Assembly (NCBI RefSeq): GCF_900091595.1
Contig: NZ_FMCW01000006.1
Coordinates: 1 to 64,000 of the forward strand
DNA: 64,000 bases
Direction: 5' to 3'
Source of the DNA: Micromonospora haikouensis
Lineage (GTDB): Bacteria; Actinomycetota; Actinomycetes; Mycobacteriales; Micromonosporaceae
The first letter of the stretch is position 1. Every line of letters starts with the position of its first letter. Positions 46,300 through 54,540 of this stretch are shown here, piece after piece. The notes beneath the pieces were generated by a model, which was given only the letters and a program-made list of their open reading frames with translations, searched no databases and was not told where the DNA came from. Both the position numbers and the translations under genes were made by a program.

Positions 46300-48840
46300 C
46301 TACGGGCCGACGAAGACGGCCTTGGCGCGCCAGTTGACCCCGTCGACGGCGGGGCCGCTGACGGTGGTGAACGCGCCGGTGGGCACGCCGTCGGCCCACG
46401 CGGTGGAGGCCAGCGCGCCGGTCGAGCGGCTGACCCGGTAGAGGGTGCCGCCGGCGAGGAAGATCGACGCGGTGTCGGCGAACCCGGTCACCCCCGCGAC
46501 GGTGAACTTGTCGGCGCCGACCGCACCGCTGTCCGGGGTGAACCAGCGCCAGAACAGCCCGTTCTGGCCGGAGAGGGTGTAGTAGAGCCGGCCGTTGGTG
46601 TAGAGCATGCCGGTGACGTTGGCGATCTCCGCGTAGAAGCTGGTGGTGACCCCGGCGTACGTCTGCCCGGCCGGGCCGGAGTCGGTCTCCACCGTGTCCC
46701 AGTAGGCGTCGTGGTACGGGTCGACGAGGCTCGGCGTGCCGAAGGTCGTCCCGTCGAAGGTGCGCCGCTGGAGCGCGCCGTCCATCCCGTAGAACAGGGT
46801 GCCGCCGACCCAGAACGCGCCCTTCGCCTCCGACCAGTCCGTGTCGTCGGGGTTGGCGACCGGGGTGGCCGCGCCGACCGTGGTCGCCCCGTCGTACGAG
46901 CGGGCCTGCACCTCGTCGCCGGTGCCGGCGGGCGGCGGGCCGGTCTTGACGATCTCGATGGCGTTGACGAGCGGGTTCTCCACCACGTGCCCGAAGTCGA
47001 TGTCGACGGTGCCGTCGCTGACGATCGTGAACGCCCGCGTGGTGCCGGTGTCGTGCCCCGGCGTGACCGCGAGGTCGAGGTCGTTCAGGACGAGCGTGCC
47101 GTCCAGGGTCACGTCGAAGACCCGCTTGCCGGGGGTGCCGGTGCCGGCGTACCGGTTGGCCAGGTAGAGCCGGACGGTGACCTCGGTGCCGGCGGGCACC
47201 GGGAAGTCCCACTGCATCTCCGGCGCGCCGGTGCCGTCCCACCGCTCGGTGCTGTAGAGCGCGGCCGGGGTGCCGGCCGGGACGGTCCCGTCGAGGTTGG
47301 GCACGACCCCGTAGCTCGCGGCGCTGCTGCCGGTGTTGTGGTACGGGCTGGGCGCGTCGGCGGTGTCGGCGCTCCAGTCCGGCCCGTTGTCGGTCGACGC
47401 GACGGCGGGGCCGGCGGCGTTGACCCGGTACAGCACGTTCGTCGGCACCGGCACGCCGGCCTGGTAGACCGTGCCGGACAGGCCGGCGGTGGTGGTCGGG
47501 TGCGGGGCCTTGCCGCCGGTCAGCGGGAAGAACGCGATCCGCTCCCGCCGGTACTGGAAGTTGCCGATCCAGGACTGGTCGGAGCCCAGCCAGATGCCCT
47601 GCGGGGTGACGAGCATCTCGGCCACGCCGTAGCCGCGCGGGTGCCGGCCCGGGTTCCACGACAGCGGCAGCCCGTTGCGCGGGTCGAGGGCGGCGATGCT
47701 GGCCCGGCCGATGGCCCCGGCCTTCGCGTTGTCGCCGCCCAGGGTGTTGTTGAGCCAGCGCAGGTGCCCGCCGACGTAGACGGCCTGCTCGCTGATGCCG
47801 ACCGAGAGGAAGGTGTCGCCGCCGGAGTAGTCGACCCAGGTGGGCTGCTGTTCGTCGCCGGTCGCGGCGGCCTCCCAGCGGGCGGCCGTGTCGCAGAGCG
47901 ACCCGCTGTACTGGCCGCCGGTGGTGACCACCACGAAGTAGCTGCCGTCCGGGGCGAAGGCCACGTCCCGCATGTACGAGTCGAACGCCTTCCACGAGCA
48001 GCGCGGGGTGTACCGGCTGGTGTTCCAGTCGGCGACGGTCGCGGCGGTCGCGCCGAGGTCCAGCCGCACGATCTGGTCGTGCAGGACCCCGTCGGCCTTC
48101 TTGAAGTTGCCGATCACGACGAGCTGGGTGCCGTCCGGGGAGAGCGCGAGCTTCTCCGCGCCGACGCCGGCCTTGGCCCCGCTCACCCCGTCGTAGTTGT
48201 GGTTCTCGGTGAGCGTGGTGGTCAGGTAGCTGTCCAGCGCGCCGGTGGTGGCGTTGAGCGAGGCGAGGCCGCCGCGCGGGTTGGCGTTGCCGGCGGTGGT
48301 GAAGATGCCGCCGACGAGCAGCCGGTCGCCGACCAGGGCGACGTCGTCGACGAGGCCGTTGAACGCCGGCCCGGCGAAGCTGGTCACGGTGGCCCCGGTG
48401 GCGATGTCGACCAGGGCGACCTTGCGCCGGGTCACCCCGTTGACCGTGTTGAACTTGCCGGCCAGGTAGACCGTGCCGGCGGTCGGGCCGGCCGCCACCG
48501 CGTTCACCTCGTTGTCGACGACCGGCACGAAGGCGGTGTCGACCGCGCCGGTGGCCTTGTCGAACGCCAGCACGTAGTTACGGGTGATGTCCACGTCCGA
48601 GTTGCGATTCTGCACCGTGGTGAACGAGCCCGCCGCGATGATCTTCGTGCCGGCGTCGTGGATGGCGAACACGGTGCCGTCCACGATGTCCGGCGACGCC
48701 GTGGACGGGACGGCGGAGACCACCTTGTCGTGGTCGGGCGCGGCGCTCGCCGGGCTGGCGGCGACGAGACCGGCGGCGGTCAGCGCGATCGCGGCGAGGA
48801 CCGCCGGGGCGCGGCGGGTCAGGGACGAGGAACGGATCAC
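46300..48840 (-). CDS. Secreted propeller protein with malectin-like domain
   Basis: 846 residues: Sec signal (APAVLAAIALTAAGLVAASPASA), then a seven-bladed-like repeat region to about 400 (VFAIHDAGTKIIAAGSF, VYLAGKFNTVNG, LLVGGIFTTAGN, LVVIGNFKKADG), then a malectin-type carbohydrate-binding domain ([55 protein letters not shown]) and a second set of propeller blades at the C-terminus. It should sit outside the cell and bind glycans. The GTG at 48840 is chosen for GGGAG six bases upstream. No gene is coupled to it. Confidence 0.85.
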   Translation of the reverse strand: MIRSSSLTRRAPAVLAAIALTAAGLVAASPASAAPDHDKVVSAVPSTASPDIVDGTVFAIHDAGTKIIAAGSFTTVQNRNSDVDITRNYVLAFDKATGAVDTAFVPVVDNEVNAVAAGPTAGTVYLAGKFNTVNGVTRRKVALVDIATGATVTSFAGPAFNGLVDDVALVGDRLLVGGIFTTAGNANPRGGLASLNATTGALDSYLTTTLTENHNYDGVSGAKAGVGAEKLALSPDGTQLVVIGNFKKADGVLHDQIVRLDLGATAATVADWNTSRYTPRCSWKAFDSYMRDVAFAPDGSYFVVVTTGGQYSGSLCDTAARWEAAATGDEQQPTWVDYSGGDTFLSVGISEQAVYVGGHLRWLNNTLGGDNAKAGAIGRASIAALDPRNGLPLSWNPGRHPRGYGVAEMLVTPQGIWLGSDQSWIGNFQYRRERIAFFPLTGGKAPHPTTTAGLSGTVYQAGVPVPTNVLYRVNAAGPAVASTDNGPDWSADTADAPSPYHNTGSSAASYGVVPNLDGTVPAGTPAALYSTERWDGTGAPEMQWDFPVPAGTEVTVRLYLANRYAGTGTPGKRVFDVTLDGTLVLNDLDLAVTPGHDTGTTRAFTIVSDGTVDIDFGHVVENPLVNAIEIVKTGPPPAGTGDEVQARSYDGATTVGAATPVANPDDTDWSEAKGAFWVGGTLFYGMDGALQRRTFDGTTFGTPSLVDPYHDAYWDTVETDSGPAGQTYAGVTTSFYAEIANVTGMLYTNGRLYYTLSGQNGLFWRWFTPDSGAVGADKFTVAGVTGFADTASIFLAGGTLYRVSRSTGALASTAWADGVPTGAFTTVSGPAVDGVNWRAKAVFVGP

Positions 48841-49151
48841 GGGCAACTCCCGGAGCACGTGCGGACGGAGGTGCGGCTCACAGCCGGGCCGCCGGGGACG
48901 GCCGGCTCGGCGGCGCGCACCACGTGAGGCATGGCGCCATCACACCTTCACGCACCCGAGCCCGCCGAGTCCAGCGGCGGCGTCCGATTCTGCCCCAACC
49001 GCGCGACGGCTCCACCCGAGCACCCGACGTCGGGCTGCCCGCCGGAGGCGGACCCCGCCGGGTCAGCCGGGCGGGGCACACGAACAGCCGATCACGACCG
49101 GCCCCGGGGCCAGGTCAGGGCCGCCCGGCGGGCCGCCGGCCGGGCCGACCG
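48841..49151. other. Spacer of 311 bases, no gene seen
   Basis: It contains the leader of the malectin-domain gene, a perfect 10-base palindrome ATGGCGCCAT at 48931-48940, and GC-rich inverted stretches near 49100-49150 after the kinase gene. I see no coding signal I would trust. Confidence 0.45.
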
Positions 49152-50333
49152 TCAGGACCGCCCGACGGGGGAAGGGCCGGCGACGGCGGGCACGGCGTCG
49201 GCGGCCGGCAGGGTCACCGTCACCTCCAGGCCACCGCCGGGCTGCGCGAACACCCGCACCGTGCCGCCGTGCGCGTCGCAGACCGCCCGGACGATGGACA
49301 GGCCCAACCCGGAGCCCCGCGCCCCGGTGCGTTCCTGCCCGCCCCGGCGGAACGGCTCGAACAGGCCCGGCACGTCGCCCGGGCTGACCTCGAAGCCGGT
49401 GTTGGCGACCACCAGCCAGGACGTGCAGCCGTCCGTGCCGGTGCGCACCGTGATCCGGCCGTGGAGGTGGTTGTAGCGCACCGCGTTCTCGATCAGGTTG
49501 CCGGCCAGCCGGTCCAGCAGACCGGGATCGCCCACCACCGGCGCGGGCTCCAGCGACGTCTGCACCCGCAGCCCGATCCGCTCCACCTCCCGGCGCACGG
49601 CCGACAACGCGTTGACGGTGCCGGCGGCCAGGTCGCACTCGGTGCGCCGGCCCAGCCGCCGCCCCGCCTGGGCCTCGCTGCGGGCCAGCACCAGCAGGGC
49701 GTCGACCAGGCCGTTGGCCCGTTCCGAGGCGTCGCGGACCACGGTGGCCATCCGGCGGTACTCGGCGGCGTCGGCCTCGTCGTCGCTGAGCGTCACGTCG
49801 ATCTCGGTCCGCATCACCGCGAGCGGGGTACGCAGCTCGTGCGAGGCGTTGGCGACGAACCGCTTCTGCGCCTCGAACGCGGCGGCGATCCGGTCCAGCA
49901 TCGCGTCGAACGTCTTGGCCAGCTCCGCCACCTCGTCGTCCGCCCCGGACCAGCCGATCCGCTGGTCGAGGGTGGCCTCGCCGAGGCGCTGGGCGGTCGC
50001 GGTGACCTGGTGCAGCGGGCGCAGCGCCCGGCCCGCCACCGCGTACGCGCCGGCCACCCCGACCACGCTGATCGCCAGCAGCGCCAGCAGGCCCTTGACC
50101 AGCAGCTCCCGGGACGCGGCGTCGACGAGCTGCCGCTGCCACTCCCCCGCGTCCAGGGACCGGCCGTCGGCCAGCAGCACGGTGGTGCCGGGCAGCAGCT
50201 CGTCGGTGGGACGCAGCGCGTCGCGGACCAGCAGCCAGGCCAGCAGCACCAGGATCGTCCCGGCGCCCACCAGCAGCACCCCGTTGAGCAGCGTGAGGCG
50301 CAGCCGCAGGGTCGGCCGCAGGCGGACGCTCAC
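49152..50333 (-). CDS. Sensor histidine kinase
   Basis: 393 residues: helix near the start (LTLLNGVLLVGAGTILVLLAWLLV), a short outside loop of about 65 residues, a second helix (GLLALLAISVVGVAGAYAVAG), HAMP, the dimerisation helix with the phospho-accepting His in NASHELRTPL (H165), and the ATPase lid with NLIENAVRYN and GSGLGLSIVRAV. It is of the EnvZ/OmpR class. The GTG overlaps the response-regulator stop by four bases, so the pair is co-translated. The signal is unknown; the outside loop is small. Confidence 0.95.
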   Translation of the reverse strand: MSVRLRPTLRLRLTLLNGVLLVGAGTILVLLAWLLVRDALRPTDELLPGTTVLLADGRSLDAGEWQRQLVDAASRELLVKGLLALLAISVVGVAGAYAVAGRALRPLHQVTATAQRLGEATLDQRIGWSGADDEVAELAKTFDAMLDRIAAAFEAQKRFVANASHELRTPLAVMRTEIDVTLSDDEADAAEYRRMATVVRDASERANGLVDALLVLARSEAQAGRRLGRRTECDLAAGTVNALSAVRREVERIGLRVQTSLEPAPVVGDPGLLDRLAGNLIENAVRYNHLHGRITVRTGTDGCTSWLVVANTGFEVSPGDVPGLFEPFRRGGQERTGARGSGLGLSIVRAVCDAHGGTVRVFAQPGGGLEVTVTLPAADAVPAVAGPSPVGRS

Positions 50334-50998
50334 GACAGCCCCTCGGCGGTGCGGTAGCCGGCGCCGACCACCGTCTCGATCAGCGGCGGGTCGCCGAGCT
50401 TGCGGCGCAGCGTCATCACGGTCACCCGGACGATGGTGGTGAACGGGTCGGTGTTGGCGTCCCAGACCCGCTCCAGCAGCTCCTCGCTGGAGACGACGGC
50501 GCCGCGCGCCTTGAGCAGCTCGGCCAGCACCCCGAACTCCTTGTTGGTCAGGTCGACCGCGGCCCCGCCCCGGGTCACCACCCGGCGGGCCGGGTCGAGC
50601 ACCAGGTCGGCGACGGCCAGCACGGGCGGGGCGGCCGGGGTGGCCCGCCGGCCCAGCGCCTGCACCCGGGCGACCAGCTCGTCGAAGGCGAACGGCTTGG
50701 GCAGGTAGTCGTCCGCGCCGAGCTGCAACCCCTCGACCCGGTCGGCGACGGTGCCGCTGGCGGTGAGCATGAGCACCCGGGTCAGCGTGCCGGAGGCGGC
50801 CAGCTCGGCGCAGATCTGGTCGCCGTGCATGCCGGGCAGGTCCCGGTCCAGCACCACCACGTCGTACCGGGTGACGAAGGCCATCTCGTGGCCGCTGTCG
50901 CCGTCGTAGGCGACGTCGACGGCCATGCCGCGCTTGCGCAGCCCGCGCGCGATCGCGTCGGCGAGGTTGCGCTCGTCCTCGACCACCAACACCCGCAT
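50330..50998 (-). CDS. OmpR-family response regulator
   Basis: 222 residues: receiver domain with VEDE (7-9), phospho-acceptor D51 in VVVLDRDLPGM, T in MLTASG and K in YLPKPF, then a winged-helix DNA-binding domain (LTNKEFGVLAELLKARGAVVSSEELLERVW, TVMTLRRKLGDPPLIETVVGAGYRT). It partners the kinase that follows. On the minus strand TAGGTT is a -10 candidate, with GGAGG before the start. Confidence 0.96.
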   Translation of the reverse strand: MRVLVVEDERNLADAIARGLRKRGMAVDVAYDGDSGHEMAFVTRYDVVVLDRDLPGMHGDQICAELAASGTLTRVLMLTASGTVADRVEGLQLGADDYLPKPFAFDELVARVQALGRRATPAAPPVLAVADLVLDPARRVVTRGGAAVDLTNKEFGVLAELLKARGAVVSSEELLERVWDANTDPFTTIVRVTVMTLRRKLGDPPLIETVVGAGYRTAEGLS

Positions 50999-51121
50999 AC
51001 CCGCCTCCTCGCCGGCCGACCTCCCGACAACCTAGTGCCGGCCACCAAACCAGCGTGGCACCCGGCCCGGCCGGGCGTCCGGGCGGGGAGGACCGGGCGG
51101 AGAGGCCGCCGGGGGGGACCG

Positions 51122-52429
51122 TCAGGCGGGCAGCCGCCACCAGCCGTACGTGCCGGCCTGCCGGCGGCAGACGATGTCGCGGCCGTCGGCCGCGCAGTCC
51201 CCCGCCGCGTCGGGCAGCACGTCGCGCAGCCGGGCCGCCACCCCCGCCAGGTCCAGCTCCACGACGACCAGGCCGCCGCCGGCGCGGTCGGGCCGGGTGC
51301 CGTAGTACGGCCCGTCCGGGGTGCGGCTGAACGCCAGGTCCCAGCGCCCCAGGTCGGCGACCTCCCGCCCGGTCGCGGCGTCGAGCACGCCGAGGTGGCT
51401 GGCCGTGCCGCCCGCCTGGTCGTCGGCGATCACCAGGAGCCGGTCGCCGCGCACCGCGACGACCGTCTGCCAGCGGGGGTTCGTCCACCGGACCCCGCCG
51501 GTCGCCGGGTCCAGCCCGGACAGTTCGGAGCCCTGGTACGCGAAGGCGCAGACCACCTTCCCGCACGTCCCCGCGTAGCCGAAGCTCGGCCGCTCCACCG
51601 CCCAGCGCCGGTCCAGCGCGGCGAGGCCGTACGCGGTCACCCGCCAGACCTCGCCCTCGTCCTGCTCGAAGGCCAGCAGCAGGTCACCGCTGACCTCGAC
51701 CTGCAGGCCCCCCTGCCAGCCGCCGGGCGGCGGGGCGAGGGTCGCCCGCACCGCCCCGGAGACCACGTCGCGCAGCTCGATCCGGCCGGCGGCCGTGACC
51801 AGCGCCACCTGATCGGCCGCCCAGTCCTCGTCGCGGTCGGAGAAGGCCGCCTGGCCCAGGTGACCCGGCACCGACCACCGGACGCGGCCCGACGTCGGGT
51901 CCACCGACCGCAGCTCGCCCCGCTCGATGTCGTCGCCGAGGAGCAGCAGTCCCCCGCCGGCCGCGAGCGCCGGGTAGCCGGCCTGCTGCCAGCGCCGCTC
52001 GCCGGTCGCCACGTCCACGGCGACGGTCTTGACGCCGTCCGGCTGGTAGTCGACGAGCAGGGCGACGCCGTCCCGCTCCTGCACGCCGTCCAGGCGACCG
52101 GTGCTCGCCACGGCCGTACGCCACAGCGTCCGGACGCCCGCCCCGGCCCGGGCGGGCGTCGCGTGGGCGGTCACCTCGCGGGACCCGCCGCTGCCCACCT
52201 CGGGGGCCAGCACGTAGACCCGGCCGCCGAGGACGACGACCTGGGAGCCCAGCCGGCCGCCGAGCACCGCCGACGCGGGGCGCGCCACGGGCGCCGACGA
52301 GGCCAGGACGAACAGCGCGAGCAGACCGGCCAGCGCCACCCGCAGCGGCCGGCCCACCGCCCGGGGCGGCCGGGAAGCGGGCTCCGGCTCCCGGTCGCCG
52401 CGCACCTCGCCGAGGTCGATCAGCGTCAC
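51122..52429 (-). CDS. Membrane-anchored PQQ-like beta-propeller protein
   Basis: 435 residues: a short cytoplasmic part, a membrane helix (LRVALAGLLALFVLASSAPVA), then repeated propeller blades of the PQQ-like type (VAVDVATGERRWQQAG, RSVDPTSGRVRWSVPG, SGLDPATGGVRWTNPRWQ, GVLDAATGREVADLG). No PQQ-binding residues can be shown. There are paired Cys (GTCGKVVC and DCAADGRDIVC). It likely acts as an outside binding platform. The GTG has AAGGAG five bases before it. It is divergent from the first GT-C-like gene, and may work with those surface proteins. Confidence 0.82.
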   Translation of the reverse strand: MTLIDLGEVRGDREPEPASRPPRAVGRPLRVALAGLLALFVLASSAPVARPASAVLGGRLGSQVVVLGGRVYVLAPEVGSGGSREVTAHATPARAGAGVRTLWRTAVASTGRLDGVQERDGVALLVDYQPDGVKTVAVDVATGERRWQQAGYPALAAGGGLLLLGDDIERGELRSVDPTSGRVRWSVPGHLGQAAFSDRDEDWAADQVALVTAAGRIELRDVVSGAVRATLAPPPGGWQGGLQVEVSGDLLLAFEQDEGEVWRVTAYGLAALDRRWAVERPSFGYAGTCGKVVCAFAYQGSELSGLDPATGGVRWTNPRWQTVVAVRGDRLLVIADDQAGGTASHLGVLDAATGREVADLGRWDLAFSRTPDGPYYGTRPDRAGGGLVVVELDLAGVAARLRDVLPDAAGDCAADGRDIVCRRQAGTYGWWRLPA

Positions 52430-52566
52430 CCTCGCTCCTTCCCGGGCCGTGGCCGGCGCTCCGGCGACGCGTCCTCCCGGGCCGCCGCGGTTCTTGCGAC
52501 GGAATCGGTCTCCGAGAGGGCTCCACGCGGGGCGCCCGGCCGACCGGGACCGCGCGCACGCGCCTG

Positions 52567-52572
52567 TACGAT
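52567..52572 (+). promoter_or_regulatory. -10 TACGAT near the 52581 gene
   Basis: TACGAT ends eight bases before the GTG at 52581, so the mRNA would be leaderless or nearly so. Confidence 0.5.
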
Positions 52573-52580
52573 GGCGCGTC

Positions 52581-54449
52581 GTGGCCGTGCCGGTGGTAGA
52601 CCCCTCGCTGAAATCCGACTCCGCACCCGTCGACTCCGCACCCGTCGCGACGCGGGCCAGCTCGACCGGGCCCGAGGCGGCGGGCACAGGCACACCCCGC
52701 CGGCCCCGCTGGCGGCCGGCCCGCGCCGACCTGCTGGCCATCGGAGCGTACGTGCTCCTCGGCGTCCTCGTGTGCCTCAACTACTGGGGCGACGTCGAGC
52801 ACCGCGTGTCGTCGCACCTGCCGACCGACCACAGCTGGTTCGAGTGGCTCTTCGCCCACGGCGCGTACTCCGTGCAGCACCTGGAGAACCCGCTGTTCTC
52901 CCTGCGCCAGAACGCCCCGGACGGGGTGAACATGATGGCGAACACGTCGCTGCTCGGCGCGACCCTGCCGCTGGCGCCGGTGACGCTGCTGTTCGGCCCG
53001 CAGGTGACGTACGCCCTCTACCTGGGCGGGGCGCTCGCGGCGACGGCCGCCACCTCGTACTGGATGCTGTCGCGGCACCTGGTGCGCTCGCGCGCGGCGG
53101 CGTTCCTCGGCGGCGCGTTCCTCGGCTTCGCGCCCGGCATCGTGCACCACGCCAACGGGCAGCCGAACTTCGTCTCCAACTACCTGCTGCCGCTGATCGT
53201 GGCGCGGGTGCTGCTGCTGGGCGCGGCGGGGCGCAACTGGCGGCGCGACGGGGTGGCGCTGGGGCTGCTGGTGGCCTACCAGATCTTCATCAACGAGGAG
53301 ATGCTGCTGCTCACGGCGCTGGCCTGCCTGGTGGTCGTGCTGGCGTACGCGGCGCAGCGGCCCCGGGCGACGTGGGCCCGCGCCCGCGGTTTCCTGTCCG
53401 CGCTCGGCCTCGGCGGCGCGCTGGCGTTGCTGCTCACGGCGTACCCGATCTGGTTCCAGTTCAACGGCCCGCAGTCCTACCGGGGGTTGCAGGGCGGGGT
53501 GTTCCACAACTGGGGCGAGGACCTGGTGGCCTTCGTCACGTTCGCCCGGGACACCGTGGCCGGCGACGAGGCGGTGGAGAAGACCATCGGCCTCACCGAG
53601 CAGAACACCTGGTTCGGCTGGCCGCTGGTGCTGGTGGCGCTGGTCGCGCTGGCGCTGCTGGTGCGCCGGTCGCTGCCCGCCCGGATCGTCGCCGTGCTGG
53701 TGGTCGTGTTCACCGTCGCCTCGATCGGCCCGGTGGTGCGCTTCGACGGGGCGGAGACCACGATCGACGGTCCGTGGGCGTACATCCCGGACGACCTGCC
53801 GCTGGTGGAGATGATGATGCCCACCCGGCTGGCCCTGGTGGTGGCCGCCGCCGTCGGCGTGCTGCTCGCCCTGGCCTGGGACGCGCTGGCCCGCACCGCG
53901 CCGGCCCGAACCGGGGCCGGGACCGCCGGCCGGGCGGGCCGCTGGCTGCGCCCCGTCGGGTACGCGGCGCTCGCGCTCGCCGTGCTGCCGCTGGTCCCCC
54001 GCCCGCTGCCCGCCGAGCGGATCGACCCGCCGCCGCACTTCATCACGTCCGGCGGCTGGCGGCCGTACGTCCCGGCGGGCCGGACCCTGGTGCCGGTGCC
54101 GATCCCGAGCAACGTGCACGGCCTGCCCACGCTGCGCTGGAGCGCGCTGACCGGGCACGAGTTCCCGATCCCCGGCGGCTACTTCATCGGGCCGAACCCC
54201 GACGGCGAGGGCGTCTTCGGCGCCCCGAACCGGCCGACCAGCACCCTCATCTACTCCACGATGGACACCGGCGTCGTGCCGCCGCTGACCGAGGAGAACC
54301 GCCGGCAGGCCGCCGAGGACCTGCGCTACTGGAAGGCGTCCGTGGTCGTCCTCGGCGCGCATCCCCGCGAGGCGGTCCTGCGCGAGCTGATGACCGCCCT
54401 GCTCGGCCCGCCGCAGCGCATCGACGACGTCTGGCTCTGGCAGGTGTAA
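52581..54449 (+). CDS. GT-C-like integral membrane protein, paralogue A
   Basis: 622 residues with 10 or more helices and a C-terminal outside domain of about 130 residues. Shared with the two paralogues: an acidic first loop (TDHSWFEWLFAH), NAPDGVNMMANTS, an INEE helix start, FQFNGPQSYRG, WRPYVPAGRTLVPVPI, GGYFIGP and a WKASVVVLGAHPRE end. The acidic loop 1 and the helix count fit GT-C glycosyltransferases, but I do not recognise the family and the sugar is unknown. The GTG start follows a -10 TACGAT. The stop TAA is formed by the first bases of repeat R5. Confidence 0.78.
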   Translation: MAVPVVDPSLKSDSAPVDSAPVATRASSTGPEAAGTGTPRRPRWRPARADLLAIGAYVLLGVLVCLNYWGDVEHRVSSHLPTDHSWFEWLFAHGAYSVQHLENPLFSLRQNAPDGVNMMANTSLLGATLPLAPVTLLFGPQVTYALYLGGALAATAATSYWMLSRHLVRSRAAAFLGGAFLGFAPGIVHHANGQPNFVSNYLLPLIVARVLLLGAAGRNWRRDGVALGLLVAYQIFINEEMLLLTALACLVVVLAYAAQRPRATWARARGFLSALGLGGALALLLTAYPIWFQFNGPQSYRGLQGGVFHNWGEDLVAFVTFARDTVAGDEAVEKTIGLTEQNTWFGWPLVLVALVALALLVRRSLPARIVAVLVVVFTVASIGPVVRFDGAETTIDGPWAYIPDDLPLVEMMMPTRLALVVAAAVGVLLALAWDALARTAPARTGAGTAGRAGRWLRPVGYAALALAVLPLVPRPLPAERIDPPPHFITSGGWRPYVPAGRTLVPVPIPSNVHGLPTLRWSALTGHEFPIPGGYFIGPNPDGEGVFGAPNRPTSTLIYSTMDTGVVPPLTEENRRQAAEDLRYWKASVVVLGAHPREAVLRELMTALLGPPQRIDDVWLWQV

Positions 54450-54501
54450 GGAAGGGCCCCCTGTTAACGCATTCTGCATAGCAGGGGCCCCTTGTTAACG
54501 C
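54447..54501 (+). repeat. Dispersed border element, copy R5, supplying a stop codon
   Basis: Plus strand: TAAGGAAGGGCCCC, CTGTTAACGC, ATTCTGCATAG, CAGGGGCCCCTTGTTAACGCC. The TAA that ends paralogue A is the first three bases of the element. Convergent genes flank it. Confidence 0.92.
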
Positions 54502-54540
54502 CGCGGCGCGGGCGCGCCGCCCGCGGCGGCGCGGTGGCCG

